Assembly: GCF_040869045.1 (NCBI RefSeq)
Contig: NC_090319.1
Span: 394,335,601 to 394,399,600 of the forward strand
Source: Eurosta solidaginis
Lineage: Eukaryota > Arthropoda > Insecta > Diptera > Tephritidae
Direction: 5' to 3'
DNA: 64,000 nucleotides
Shown here: positions 10,681-21,622 of the stretch, piece by piece
Layout: each line of letters opens with the position of its first letter
Position numbering within the stretch: position 1 is the first letter of the stretch
The notes under the pieces: model-generated
The model's input: the letters and a program-made list of their open reading frames with translations, nothing else
What the model was told of the DNA's origin: nothing
Databases searched by the model: none
Program-made: the position numbers and the translations under genes

Positions 10681-13600
10681 ACTGCACGGGATTTTGTTGT
10701 AGAAAAGTAAACTCAAATACATATACAATTACAGCAAAGAGAGGCAGAAAAACGAAGACATCAACACAAAGAATGTAATGGTCGCTTGGGCTGCAATATG
10801 TCTTTTTGCGTGTACCTATCCCCCTGTGAAATAAAATTTTTCGCATGTGAGAAATTGATTTAAGAACTATATTGCCGCTCTAGGGCATTTAATTGATTAC
10901 CTCTAGTAAAAACGACAAATTGTCACCTATTGGCGGAAACGTGAACAATAATCGCTTGGATTTTCCCAAGGTAAATCTGTTCGAAATTTTCAAATTCTGA
11001 AATGCGCCAGAGTAGTTAAATATGTCTCGTAGGCTAGGACAATTGCAAACAGTAGCAAAATCAAATCATTCAAGTCATTCTGTCTTAGTTTTATTACAAT
11101 GATTGAAAAGACGCATTTAAGTGACATTAAACATTTTCTCAAACGAAGTTAGGAAAGTGTCAAAGACAGAAGCCAAAAGATAGGAAGTCCGAGGGCTCTT
11201 TCATCCTGAACGGCTACAGTTAGCTCTCCTTCCTGTTTTTCATCGTACCAGACGGACAGCTCCAGTAAAGATATTCAGGCAGTTCCCGTATACCACATGG
11301 GTTTTGTTTTCTCGTAATAAGGTAAGACATTTTCATTTAAATCTCCTTAGATAGGAAATAATTATAGGGCATTTTTCTTCAATAGGCGTGCCTATCATAT
11401 AGGCAGAAATTCCTACCCACACTCATCGCCTCCTGGCAAGTTGGAAGTCACTTTCCCAGTGCACATAGGTGAGGGTGTGGAAGCTTTTTGGTTACGAACC
11501 ATTTGTAAAAATTGGAGCTGAGGAGCATCAAGAGTGAGCCTCCACTAATTCACACGCGACCAACGAAGATTAGGAATCTAGAAGGATCCTGGGGCTTGGT
11601 TTTGCCACCCCACCTCATTCAAGCACCATCAGGCGCACATGAAATAGGCAGCATTTTCGTCGCTGTTTGCCATCCACCACCCATTTGCAGAACAAATTAG
11701 TGCACAGTGTGACAAATATTAAAAGTGTCATAGTGAAAAAAAAGTCCCCAAAAAGAAAAAAAAAACCAAAAAAAAAAAAAAAAACGAGGAATAAGCCAAA
11801 AAAAATAATAAGTTTAGCGCAGTGAATTAAATGGAAAAACCTAGAAAAAGTATTAACAATTAGTGTTAAACAGAAAATGTTGTAGAAAAAAGTAGATAAA
11901 TTTAGTAACCAAAAGCCTAATATAAGGTTAAACGAAATTTCAAGTAGTTAAAAGTAACTAAACGAAACGATATGTGAAAATATTTGGGTGCATATGTGTG
12001 GTAGGCATTCCTAACCCCGTCTTTCCCTCCAAAGAAAAAAAAACATAAACTTAGTTAAAAATCAAAAAGAAAATTATAATAATATTTTGGTTAACAAAAT
12101 TATTCAAATTAAATTTTGCGGCTACCGAACGGTTTTATGTGTCACTGTAAGCGAGCGACTCCCTTACAGTGTAAGTCACATCATAGCCCAAAAACAAAAC
12201 CAAAGCAATAAATTTGTCAAACAGATGTTCCAACTGCATCAACACCGCTGAAAGGCCTTTCATCGCTGGATTGCATCACCCACATACATATCTACCACAA
12301 TAAAACATGTAAGTAATATTGTACCGATATATTTGAGGCCTTTGTTATTGTTTAAATTTTTTGCTTTGATTTGCAACCAAAACAAATCGGCATATTAGTG
12401 GGCATAATTACCCAACTACTTTTACAAAGGTATGTACATACATCGGTACACCTGTTGTGCGTACTTATGTATGTAAATTCGTAAAAATCGTTTTGTAGCT
12501 AAAAAAGTTCTACATAAGTATGTATGTAAAGCCGAGATTGGTACATTAAGTTAAAAAAATGTACGTTCAATCGCTTACATTTTTCTTCTTTAAAATTTAA
12601 TTATTTACCACAATTATTTGGTTGGGTTGCGTTAATACACACCAAACAAACTACTTTATTATGTAAAATGTATAAAAATTCTAAAAAAAAAGAAGAAAGA
12701 AAAAAAAAAAACGAGGCAATCATAATCATCATGTGCAAAAGTACAGGCTATCGTTCTTCCGAACCAATTAAGTTTTGCTTGTAGTATTTTTAGTTAAAGT
12801 TCGTAAATTTTGCTACCAAACCTTAACAAAGAAAAAAAAAACAAACAAAAAAAAGATTTTTTTAATAAGGTAAAATCAACCAAATAATTGTGGCATGCCC
12901 CTCTGATGCAAATATACACACATTTCTACATAGTTATGAACCGGCATATAATTTTTTTTGTACAAGTTTAAGAAAAGAGGAAAACAAAATTTCATATTAA
13001 TACCTAAAGCAAAGAGGGCAACCAAAATTCTTTGCAGAGTGTAGCTTGTTGTTGGCTTATGATGCCCTGGTATGTCCAGTAATTTCAATCGAGTAAATAT
13101 ATATAATTTTTCCATATGATGATTGATTTACCTTTTGCTCATATGATCTTCCGTCCGCAAGTTTGTTTTATATTCTTTGTCTTTGCTCAAACCGGGTAAA
13201 TTTAAATATACCTCGTAACAATATGTAATATTGGTAAATTGTTATAGAGTACGTTTTTGTTCAATAATTTTCGATAAGAGTTGAAAGTATAAAAGTGACC
13301 CATAAAACCCATTTGTCATGGAACTTCCCCCTTCCTATTAGTTTACCTACCTAAATACACACTTATGCACGTAAATATGAATTTATTTCCAAATGTAAGT
13401 TAAAGAAAAACAGAAAAAAAACCTTTACCCAAAAATGTAAGAAAATAAAGTCAGCTAGTAAAGTTTATGACGCCCGGGTATTTTCAGTAAACTACCTATC
13501 GTCAATAAGGCTTTTGTCAATTGATCTGCTATACCTTAATGATAGGAACTTATTTAGATATTAATGTTCTAACGTACATGTTACGTCATTCATTTGGTTA

Positions 13601-13890
13601 ATAGTTTTTGAAAAACATGTTAATCTATTTAAATTAATTTATTACGCTAGAGAATGGAAAGGTTTTCTATTAAATTATGGCTTCGGTCCAAAATTTTTAA
13701 CCCGCATTGAAGTTATCAACCTTAAAAAAAAACATTAAATTTATTTTAATTGTTAAAAATACCATTTGTTATGGAATGCCCCCATCTGATCTTAGTCCAT
13801 GCACATACACATTTATGTACTTACCTATAAACATATCCTAGTTGTAGTTAAAAAAAAAAAAAGAAGAAGGGAAAAATCGAAACAAAAAAA
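10681..13890. other. No gene established; AT-rich, possible untranslated leader
   Basis: No protein-like frame. 11697-12309 reads like a fly 5' leader (A-rich, repeated AGTG and AAAAG) and ends in ACATGTAAGT, a good splice-donor context at about 12309-12314. No promoter or downstream coding exon is visible, so a host gene start here is only a possibility. Poly-A and poly-AAG runs are frequent (11745-11785, 12690-12710, 13850-13875). Confidence 0.35.
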
Positions 13891-13891
13891 C

Positions 13892-15183
13892 AACAAGTAA
13901 GGAAGGCTAAGTTCGGGTGTAACCGAACATTACATACTCAGTTGAGAGCTATGGAGACAAAATAAGGAAAATCACCATGTAGGAAAATGAACCTAGGGTA
14001 ACCCTGGAATGTGGTTGTATGACATGTGTATCAAATGGAAGGTATTAAAGAGTATTTTAAGAAAGAGTAGGCCATAGTTCTATGGATGGACGCCATTTAG
14101 GGATATCGCCATAAAGGTGGACCAGGGCTGACTCTAGAATTTGTTTGTACGATATGGGTATCAAATGAAAGGTGTTACTGAGCATTTTAAGAGGGAGTGG
14201 GCCTTAGGTCTATCAGTGGACGCCTTTTCGAGATATCGCCATTAAAGTGGACCAGGGGTGACTCTAGAATGTGTTAGTACGATATGGGTATCAAATGAAA
14301 GGTGGTAATGAGTATTTTAAAAGGGAGTAATCCTTAGTTCTATAGGTGGACGCCTTTTCGAGAAATCGCCATAAAGGTGGACCAGGGGTGACTCTAGAAT
14401 ATGTTTGTACGATATGGGTATCAAATGAAAGCTGTTAATGAGTATTTTGAAAAGGAGTGATCCCTAGTTCCATAGGTGGACGCCGTTTCGAGATATCGCC
14501 ATAAAGGTGGACCAGGAGTGTCTCTAGAATGCGTTAGTACGATATGGGAATCAAATTAAAGATATTATTAAGCATTTTAAGAGGGAGTGGGCATTAGGTC
14601 TATAGGTGGACCGCCTTTTCAAAATGTCGCCATTAGGGTGGGCCAGGGGTGACTCTAGAATGTGTTTGTATGATATGGGTATCAAATGAAAGATGGTAAT
14701 GAGTATTTTAAAAGGGAGTAATCCTTAGTTCTATAGGTGAACGCCTTTTCGAGAAATCGCCATAAAGGTGGCCCAGGGGTGACTCTAGAATATGTTTGTA
14801 CGATATGAGTATCAAATGAAAGGTGGTAATGAGTATTTTAAAAGGGAGTAATCCTTAGTTCTATAGGTGAACGCCTTTTCGAGAAATCGCCATAAAGGTG
14901 GCCCAGGGGTGACTCTAGAATATGTTTGTACGATATGAGTATCAAATGAAAGGTGGTAATGAGTATTTTAAAAGGGAGTAATCCTTAGTTCTATAGGTGA
15001 ACGCCTTTTCGAGAAATCGCCATAAAGGTGGCCCAGGGGTGACTCTAGAATATGTTTGTACGATATGAGTATCAAATGAAAGGTGGTAATGAGCATTTTA
15101 AAAGGGAGTAATCCTTAGTTCTATAGGTGAACGCCTTTTCGAGAAATCGCCATAAAGGTGGACCAGGGGTGACTCTAGAATAT
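13892..15183 (+). repeat. Dispersed repeat with ~120-bp tandem core, left part
   Basis: It begins AACAAGTAAGGAAGGCTAA, then a hairpin (GTTCGG at 13911-13916, CCGAAC at 13923-13928), then a CATACTCAGTTGAG block. From about 13990 it becomes a tandem array with units of about 120 bp, each containing GTACGATATGGGTATCAAATG, GGACGCCTTTTCGAGA and GACTCTAGAAT. Three consecutive units around 14761-15120 have an exact 120-bp period and are almost identical. No unit has coding content. The array resumes at 21623 after the gypsy insertion. The same family occurs inverted at 56044-58061. Confidence 0.9.
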
Positions 15184-15854
15184 TGTAACGAATTTACTTG
15201 CAAATCCTTTTATTTGCAATCCTCTGCTGAGTTCGAATCACTAAACTGTTGAATAAATAACTCCAATTTGTAATAATGCAAAATGGCCTTTATTAAAGTA
15301 CTTCACAATACTGTGCAACGAATAGCTTGCTTAATAACCACACTGATTGATAGCTCAATGAAACTCTACTATTCAAAATAATACTGCTATTGCTCGCTAG
15401 ATATCGTCTTAATCGCAACTGCTTGACAACTCAAATCAAACTGAATTACTTCTTACTCGCCTGCATCGCTTTTATAGTTTACGCTGCATACTTCTAGGCT
15501 CTTCGATTTCCAGAAGTTACTAGTTGTTTCGGCTACAAAATCGCCAGCCACAACTACGTGCACAAATTATTGCTCTCTCTTGTGACAACTCAGATAAGGT
15601 ATATGCATGTGTTTGTAGTTTACAGTCTCCCGCACACACATAAGCGTATAAGTAAATTCATCGGTGTGTGACATCTCATCTCTCGCTGTCTTGTATGTAA
15701 ATGTTGCTCGTCGGAATGTGTACATATGTGTAGACGCAATTATTGATTCGTTTATGTAGATACATAATGATTGAATTATTGATGTGCATTCACGTCACTG
15801 CTTAGATCGGCTTAGAGCTGGCAGCACTCCTTAGTTTTGCTAATATTCGTAACA
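15184..15854 (-). repeat. 3' LTR of the intact gypsy element
   Basis: On the plus strand it begins TGTAACGAATTT and ends AATATTCGTAACA, giving a short imperfect terminal inverted repeat. It is preceded (in minus sense) by a purine-rich tract. Two differences from the other LTR are visible, one near 15209 (T for C) and one near 15844 (A for T). Confidence 0.95.
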
Positions 15855-15867
15855 CTGCCCTCCACCT
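15855..15867 (-). other. Polypurine tract of the intact gypsy element
   Basis: The minus strand reads TAGGTGGAGGGCAG immediately before the LTR, the primer for plus-strand DNA synthesis. The pol stop codon overlaps its beginning. Confidence 0.7.
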
Positions 15868-18800
15868 AAGTCTGATCGTCCCGATCAGACAAATCTCTCG
15901 ATCTAAACGCTGCTAATCTCTCCAAATGAACCACTTTCATTTTGGTTCGTGGTTTGGTAGTGGTTTGTATGCGGTACACTACATCGTTGATCCGTTTTAC
16001 AACTTTGTATGGGCCTTCCCAGTTACACTGCAATTTCGGGGACAAACCTTTTTTTCGTTGTGGGTTGTATAGCAGCACCAAATCTCCTTCCTGAAACCCT
16101 TCCGAATTAATTGCTTTATCGTACCTCGCTTTCATCTTGTCACTCATAATCTTTGCTCGTTGCCTTACCAGATCGTGTATCTCTCTCAGCTCTTCTTCTA
16201 AGACATCAGTGGATTTCTTGACATTCCTCTCCGCATCGGCATCTATCCCATACTTCAAATCAGCTGGCAGTCGAAGGTCATTGCCAAAAATTACCTTTGC
16301 TGGAGTTTGGCCCGTTGTGTCATGTACTGCCGATCGGTAGGCCATCAAGAATAATGATATGTGTGTATCCCAGTCCTTATGGTACTTGTCGACTACTTTC
16401 CTTAAATGCTCCTCCAATGTTCTATTGAAACGTTCCACCATACCATCGGACTGAGGATGCAATGCAGTTGTCCGTGTTTTTCGAATGCCCAACTTCTTGC
16501 ACAGTTCTTGGAACACAGCTGATTCAAAATTCCTGCCTTGGTCAGAATGTAACTCCATTGGTACACCATACCTTGCAACCCATTCGTTTTTAACCACTTC
16601 TGCTACTGTTTCTGCTTCTTGGTTTGGGATTGGGTATACCTCTGGCCATTTACTGAAATAATCCATAACCACCAGTACGTATTTGTTTCCGCGGTTGCTA
16701 GTAGGAAATGGACCTGCGACATCCATGGCGATCCTTTCAAATGGTGCACCTGAAATATACTGCTTCATCTGGCCACGACTTCGGGTTTTGGGCCCTTTCG
16801 CTCTGTTGCATACCTCGCAATTGGCAATCCACTCGGTGACCGACTGACGGCAACCAACCCAATAGAATCTCTGCTTAATTTTCTCGAGTGTCTTTGTGAT
16901 TCCAAGATGGCCTCCACTTGGACCATTGTGCAACTCGCTGAGTACGTCAGGAATCCTCTTTCTGGGAACAACTATAAGTTTCTTCTTGCACTGACCATCC
17001 TCACTCTCCCATACTCGATGCAAGCAACCGGATATCAATTCCAAACTGTTCCACTGTGCCCAATATGACTTCGCAATGGGACTCTCTGCTGACATATCCT
17101 CTCTGCTTGGTCTTTCGTTTCGTTCGAGCCCTTGCATAACATGTGACAGATCTGTATCTTCTAGCTGACACTTTCTTAGTTGTTCCTTGTCCCATTCATC
17201 CGTACACGTTATAGTTATTAGCCGGACATCTATAATGTCTTCTTTAGCCTCGGCCTTTGAACAGTGCTTGCATTCCAAACTACATGGCCTTCGTGACATT
17301 GCATCGGCATTTCCATGGGTACTACCTTTTCGATGCTCAATGGAAAAGTCATAGCTTTGAAGTCGCTCGATCCACCGTGCCAATTGTCCTTCCGGATTAC
17401 GGAACTGCAGAAGCCATTTCAATGCTGCGTGATCTGTCCTGACATGGAATCGCTGGCCGTAGAGGTATTTGTGAAAATGTTTAATGCACTCTACCAATGC
17501 CAACAGCTCTCTCCGCGTAACACAGTAGTTCCTCTCTGGTTTTCCAATCGAACGGCTGTAATATGCAACTACCTTCTCCTGTCCATCGACCAGTTGTGAT
17601 AAAACGCCTCCTATAGCATATCCACTTGCATCTGTATCTAGAATAAATGTTGCTCCTGGAATCGGATATGCTAACATTGGGGCAGTGCACAAACGCTCCT
17701 TCAATGTTTGGAAAGCCACTTCTTGCTCCTTCTTCCATTCAAAAGCTTTGTTTTTTCTTGTAAGCTCATGGAGGCTATGGGCTACGCTGGAAAAATTTGG
17801 TACAAATCGGCGGTAATATGTGCACAGCCCAAGAAAACTTCTCAATTCATGTAGATTCTGTGGTCTTGGCCAATCCTGTACAGCCTCTATTTTTTCCTTC
17901 GCAGTGCAGATGCCCTCTGTCGTTACCTTGTGACCCAAATAATTGACTTCCTTTTTAAACAGCGCACACTTTTTGGGACTTAACTTCAGACCAGCGCCAG
18001 CTATTCTCTGGAAAACTTCCTCCAAGTTCTTAAGATGTTCATCAAAGTTCTTGCCCAATACGATGATGTCGTCCAGGTACACCAAGCATGTTTTCCAATG
18101 TAGTCCTTTCAGTACCTGGTCCATGAGTCTCTCAAAAGTAGCTGGTGCATTACAAAGTCCAAAAGGCATCACTGTAAATTGCCAAAGACCATCACCGACA
18201 CTGAAGGCTGTTTTCTCTTTATCTTCCTCCTTCACCTCCACTTGCCAGTAGCCGCTTTTCAAGTCCAGCGTGGAAAACCATTTCGTACCAGATAGCGAGT
18301 CCAGAGTGTCGTCAATTCTTCGCAATGGGTAGCTATCCTTTTTCGTTACGTCATTCAACTTCCGGTAGTCCACGCAAAACCTCATTTTTCCATCCTTCTT
18401 TTTTACAAGTACTACCGGTGAGCTCCATGGACTAGCTGATGGTTCGATGACGCCGCTGTCGTTCATTTCTTGAATGATTTGACTCACAACTTCCCGCTTC
18501 GCCAGTGGAACACTACGTGGAGCTTGACGGATCGGTCTCGCATCTCCAGTGTCAATTTGATGTTTCACAACGTTGGTGCGGCCTGGTTTAGAATCATCCT
18601 GGTCAAATATGTTCGCGTACTTTAGGAGCAGTTGTTTTGCCTTACTCTGATATGCTTCCTCTAGTCCCTGCATCCATGCCGTGATGTTATTTGAAAGATC
18701 AGTATTACTAGGTGAAACGTGTTCCTGGAGCTGTTCACAGTTAATAACCACTTCAGCCTCTTGGCATCTTCCCAAAATAGCTCCTTTAGTCAGTTTGAGT

Positions 18801-19471
18801 GGTGACTTGAACTCATTGAGTACTCTTACCGGAATACGTCCATCTTGTTTTGTCATAGCCAGGGTTTTTCCTACAAGTATGTTTAGTGCTGATTTGTTTG
18901 CTGCTTCGACAACCCACAATTTGTTTGTCCCACAATCTCCATCAACCTTTGCCCAGATGACTGCTTCGGATTTTGGTGGTATTTGCTGACTCTCTTCCAC
19001 CAGCACTCGTTTACTGCTGTAGCCTCTCTCGTAGCCGAAATTAAGTGGTACATCCATGTTTTTATATCGCATCGTCTTGCTTTGCATGTCGATCTTGATG
19101 CCCTGGTCGGTTAAGAAGTCCACTCCAATTATGATTTCATCAACAATTTCTGCCACTATAAAATTGTGTACTACCATGACGTTCCCAATTGCGACTTCAC
19201 ATTCTACTTCTCCAATTACCTGGGTGTCCTCTCCCGTGGCTGTACGTAATCTTGCTCCAAGCAATGGTCTTATCTTTTTGTTGACTAAATCCGCTCGAAT
19301 GATGGAATGAGATGCACCCGTATCTACAGTCAATAACCGTTCCTTTCCGTCCACATGTCCTCCAACAGTAAGGTTGCTCGATCTTCTTCCAATCTGCGAG
19401 ATAGAGATTATGGGGTATTCAATTGCGGGAGCCAGCTGTCGCCCCTTGCGGCTGACTCGATTTAGTTTAAC
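15866..19471 (-). CDS. Pol polyprotein: protease, RT, RNase H, integrase
   Basis: This is the polyprotein that copies the element RNA and inserts the cDNA. Reading minus, the open frame is continuous from the GTTAAAC heptamer at 19471 to 15866, about 1200 codons. In order it has an aspartic protease (DTGASHS near 19325-19300), then reverse transcriptase with WSSPVVLVKKKDG, LDLKSGYWQ and the catalytic YLDD about 415 residues later. RNase H follows (ILDTDASGYA, RRELLALV). The integrase has an HHCC finger (HLGITKT to CEVCNRAKG), a DDE core (AMDVAGPF, HSDQGRNFE, HPQSDGMVERFNRT) and a C-terminal basic region. No ATG opens the frame near the protease; the first start-like codon is GTG at 19354. It is therefore most likely made as a Gag-Pol fusion by -1 frameshifting. 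All catalytic motifs look intact. Confidence 0.95.
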   Translation of the reverse strand, partial: VKLNRVSRKGRQLAPAIEYPIISISQIGRRSSNLTVGGHVDGKERLLTVDTGASHSIIRADLVNKKIRPLLGARLRTATGEDTQVIGEVECEVAIGNVMVVHNFIVAEIVDEIIIGVDFLTDQGIKIDMQSKTMRYKNMDVPLNFGYERGYSSKRVLVEESQQIPPKSEAVIWAKVDGDCGTNKLWVVEAANKSALNILVGKTLAMTKQDGRIPVRVLNEFKSPLKLTKGAILGRCQEAEVVINCEQLQEHVSPSNTDLSNNITAWMQGLEEAYQSKAKQLLLKYANIFDQDDSKPGRTNVVKHQIDTGDARPIRQAPRSVPLAKREVVSQIIQEMNDSGVIEPSASPWSSPVVLVKKKDGKMRFCVDYRKLNDVTKKDSYPLRRIDDTLDSLSGTKWFSTLDLKSGYWQVEVKEEDKEKTAFSVGDGLWQFTVMPFGLCNAPATFERLMDQVLKGLHWKTCLVYLDDIIVLGKNFDEHLKNLEEVFQRIAGAGLKLSPKKCALFKKEVNYLGHKVTTEGICTAKEKIEAVQDWPRPQNLHELRSFLGLCTYYRRFVPNFSSVAHSLHELTRKNKAFEWKKEQEVAFQTLKERLCTAPMLAYPIPGATFILDTDASGYAIGGVLSQLVDGQEKVVAYYSRSIGKPERNYCVTRRELLALVECIKHFHKYLYGQRFHVRTDHAALKWLLQFRNPEGQLARWIERLQSYDFSIEHRKGSTHGNADAMSRRPCSLECKHCSKAEAKEDIIDVRLITITCTDEWDKEQLRKCQLEDTDLSHVMQGLERNERPSREDMSAESPIAKSYWAQWNSLELISGCLHRVWESEDGQCKKKLIVVPRKRIPDVLSELHNGPSGGHLGITKTLEKIKQRFYWVGCRQSVTEWIANCEVCNRAKGPKTRSRGQMKQYISGAPFERIAMDVAGPFPTSNRGNKYVLVVMDYFSKWPEVYPIPNQEAETVAEVVKNEWVARYGVPMELHSDQGRNFESAVFQELCKKLGIRKTRTTALHPQSDGMVERFNRTLEEHLRKVVDKYHKDWDTHISLFLMAYRSAVHDTTGQTPAKVIFGNDLRLPADLKYGIDADAERNVKKSTDVLEEELREIHDLVRQRAKIMSDKMKARYDKAINSEGFQEGDLVLLYNPQRKKGLSPKLQCNWEGPYKVVKRINDVVYRIQTTTKPRTKMKVVHLERLAAFRSRDLSDRDDQT

Positions 19472-20898
19472 GATTGAATGGTCTTGGATATTTGCTCATC
19501 ACCTTCTGCTCTGCGTTTACGACCACCCACATTGTTGGAGCTATTGGGACCGCTGCTGCAATGTCGTGCAATATGACCTGGGTTGCCGCACTTGAAACAT
19601 TTAATAACTCCGGCATTTTTCTGTTGTGATCCCTTCAGTGCTTCCAAAATAGTGTCTACACAATCTGGTCTTTCCACTTCTACACGATGAGCTTTGTATG
19701 CTGGTTTACTCAATAGTGAGGCCGTTTCCTGAGTCAATGCATGTGATACCGTTTCAGAAAATGTCAGCTTTGGGTTTGCGTATGTAGCTCGCTTCGTTTC
19801 CACGTCCCGTATGCCATTTATGAAACTCTGGATTTTTACCCTTTCAGTGTATTCCACGGGTGCGTCCGCATTTGCAAGATGAGCCAATCTTTCAATATCT
19901 GAAGCAAACTCCTGCAATGTTTCATTTGCTTTTTGGCAGCGGTTTTGCAACTCAATTTGGAATATCTGTTTCCTATGCTCGCTTCCATAACGGCGTTCTA
20001 CAGCAGCCATCAATGCTTCATAATTGTTCCGCTCTCCTTCGGGAATCGTCTGTAGAATTTCCGCTGCTGGCCCCTTCAATGCCACGAATAGTGCAGCAAC
20101 TTTATCTTCCGAATTCCAGTTGTTCACTGCTGCGGTCTTCTCAAACTGTAGCTTAAAGACCTGGAAAGGAACAGAACCGTCAAAAGATGGGGTTTTTACC
20201 TTTGTATTGCTTGCTGAAACAGCTGGGCGGTTTAATTGCAACTCTTGTATACGACCTCTCAAAGCATCCACCTCGGCTTCGATTTTTTCCTCAAACTGCG
20301 TTATTTTCTCGTCCATACGTGCTTCGAGTTTTGATGATATACGCGCCTCTTGTGCTTCGAGTTGTACTGTTATGCGTGCCTCTTGTGCTTTCAGTTGTGT
20401 CTCCATTTTTGATGTAATCTGTGTCGACATTTCTGACATACGCGTTTCTTGTGCTTCAATCTTGGATGTTATGCGTGTCTCCTGCGATTCCAGTTGAGAT
20501 GACATTTGTGACGACATTTCTGAAATGCGTGCCTCCTGTGATTCCAGTTGGGATGCCATATATGTCTTCTGTTCTTCCATCTTCGATGTTAAACGTGTCT
20601 CCTGCGATTCCAGCTGAGATGCCACTGTCGATGTTTGAGCAGTTATTGCAGCCAATATCACGTTCAAGTCCGTGCTCGTAACTGTCTGCGATGTTTCGCC
20701 TTTCTCCTCAATTTTTGTCGTTGTTTCGTCCCCATCAGGATAAAAGACAAACTCGTCCACATCAATTCCTTGCGACTCCATTACCTCTCGTAGCCGTGCT
20801 TGAAGTTCGATCTTATTGCCGGTTGTATTTAATCCACGGTTCTCCAACTCCTTTTTCAGTTGCTGGATCTTCAATTCACTGAACTTTGCCATGTCCAA
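19462..20898 (-). CDS. Gag structural polyprotein
   Basis: 478 codons starting at an ATG. Residues of about 1-45 form a SAP-like helix-turn-helix (FSELKIQQLKKELENRGLN). Residues 85-230 form a long coiled coil of repeated units such as QLESQETRI and SKMEAQETR. A capsid-like helical part follows, and near the end is a CCHC zinc knuckle (CFKCGNPGHIARHC) for RNA binding, then a basic tail ending SLN and a TAA stop at 19462-19464. It would form the intracellular particle that packages the element RNA. The capsid and knuckle are standard for Ty3/gypsy; the repeat-rich coiled coil is longer than usual in my experience. Confidence 0.95.
   Translation of the reverse strand: MDMAKFSELKIQQLKKELENRGLNTTGNKIELQARLREVMESQGIDVDEFVFYPDGDETTTKIEEKGETSQTVTSTDLNVILAAITAQTSTVASQLESQETRLTSKMEEQKTYMASQLESQEARISEMSSQMSSQLESQETRITSKIEAQETRMSEMSTQITSKMETQLKAQEARITVQLEAQEARISSKLEARMDEKITQFEEKIEAEVDALRGRIQELQLNRPAVSASNTKVKTPSFDGSVPFQVFKLQFEKTAAVNNWNSEDKVAALFVALKGPAAEILQTIPEGERNNYEALMAAVERRYGSEHRKQIFQIELQNRCQKANETLQEFASDIERLAHLANADAPVEYTERVKIQSFINGIRDVETKRATYANPKLTFSETVSHALTQETASLLSKPAYKAHRVEVERPDCVDTILEALKGSQQKNAGVIKCFKCGNPGHIARHCSSGPNSSNNVGGRKRRAEGDEQISKTIQSLN
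19465..19471 (-). promoter_or_regulatory. Predicted -1 ribosomal frameshift heptamer GTTAAAC
   Basis: In gag frame the codons are TCG TTA AAC TAA. The heptamer G TTA AAC fits the X XXY YYZ slippery form in its relaxed version, and GUUAAAC is used by some nidoviruses. A -1 slip here reads GTT AAA CTA AAT CGA, exactly the open pol frame, and the gag stop follows the heptamer directly. The heptamer is also kept in the decayed copy at 92-98. A downstream pseudoknot was not modelled. Confidence 0.75.
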
Positions 20899-20934
20899 GT
20901 TGTATTCCCAATCTTTGGAATTTATTCAACAATT

Positions 20935-20949
20935 CCTCTTCTGACACCA
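20935..20949 (-). other. Primer-binding site of the intact gypsy element
   Basis: The minus strand reads TGGTGTCAGAAGAGG two bases inside the 5' LTR. It begins TGG as expected for pairing with a tRNA CCA end. I recall a very similar tRNA-Leu-type site in Mdg3/micropia-like elements. Confidence 0.65.
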
Positions 20950-21056
20950 ATTGTAACGAATTTACTTGCAAATCCTCTTATTTGCAATCCTCTGCTGAGT
21001 TCGAATCACTAAACTGTTGAATAAATAACTCCAATTTGTAATAATGCAAAATGGCC

Positions 21057-21062
21057 TTTATT
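21057..21062 (-). terminator. Polyadenylation signal AATAAA in the gypsy LTR
   Basis: AATAAA on the minus strand within TTTAATAAAGGCC, with the equivalent position in the 3' LTR at about 15289-15294. Confidence 0.55.
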
Positions 21063-21237
21063 AAAGTACTTCACAATACTGTGCAACGAATAGCTTGCTT
21101 AATAACCACACTGATTGATAGCTCAATGAAACTCTACTATTCAAAATAATACTGCTATTGCTCGCTAGATATCGTCTTAATCGCAACTGCTTGACAACTC
21201 AAATCAAACTGAATTACTTCTTACTCGCCTGCATCGC

Positions 21238-21244
21238 TTTTATA
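21238..21244 (-). promoter_or_regulatory. TATA box in the gypsy 5' LTR
   Basis: The minus strand reads CTATAAAAGCG. It is the only good TATA motif in the LTR located upstream of the AATAAA at 21057-21062, so transcription probably starts about 30 bp further on, near 21210. Confidence 0.6.
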
Positions 21245-21622
21245 GTTTACGCTGCATACTTCTAGGCTCTTCGATTTCCAGAAGTTACTAGTTGTTTCGG
21301 CTACAAAATCGCCAGCCACAACTACGTGCACAAATTATTGCTCTCTCTTGTGACAACTCAGATAAGGTATATGCATGTGTTTGTAGTTTACAGTCTCCCG
21401 CACACACATAAGCGTATAAGTAAATTCATCGGTGTGTGACATCTCATCTCTCGCTGTCTTGTATGTAAATGTTGCTCGTCGGAATGTGTACATATGTGTA
21501 GACGCAATTATTGATTCGTTTATGTAGATACATAATGATTGAATTATTGATGTGCATTCACGTCACTGCTTAGATCGGCTTAGAGCTGGCAGCACTCCTT
21601 AGTTTTGCTTATATTCGTAACA

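Larger units (their letters stand above)
15184..21622 (-). mobile_element. Intact-looking Ty3/gypsy retrotransposon, 6439 bp
   Basis: The two LTRs (15184-15854 and 20952-21622) are both 671 bp and differ at about two positions by eye. ATAT flanks both sides (15180-15183 and 21623-21626), a 4-bp duplication as expected for gypsy integrases. The minus strand encodes gag and pol without internal stops, and there is no env. The primer-binding site, polypurine tract, TATA box and polyadenylation signal are all present. It sits within the 120-bp satellite-like array, whose units continue across the site. The gag and primer site suggest a Mdg3-like group, with moderate confidence. Confidence 0.95.
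20952..21622 (-). repeat. 5' LTR of the intact gypsy element
   Basis: 671 bp. In minus sense it starts TGTTACGAAT and ends ATTCGTTACA. A TATA box (TATAAAA at 21238-21244) lies about 380 bp in and AATAAA (21057-21062) about 180 bp later, a consistent U3-R-U5 order. Confidence 0.95.

Noticed and set aside
16137..20882. Numerous plus-strand frames of 60-157 codons opposite gag and pol
   Set aside because: They are antisense shadows of the gypsy coding frames, which have clear domains on the minus strand.
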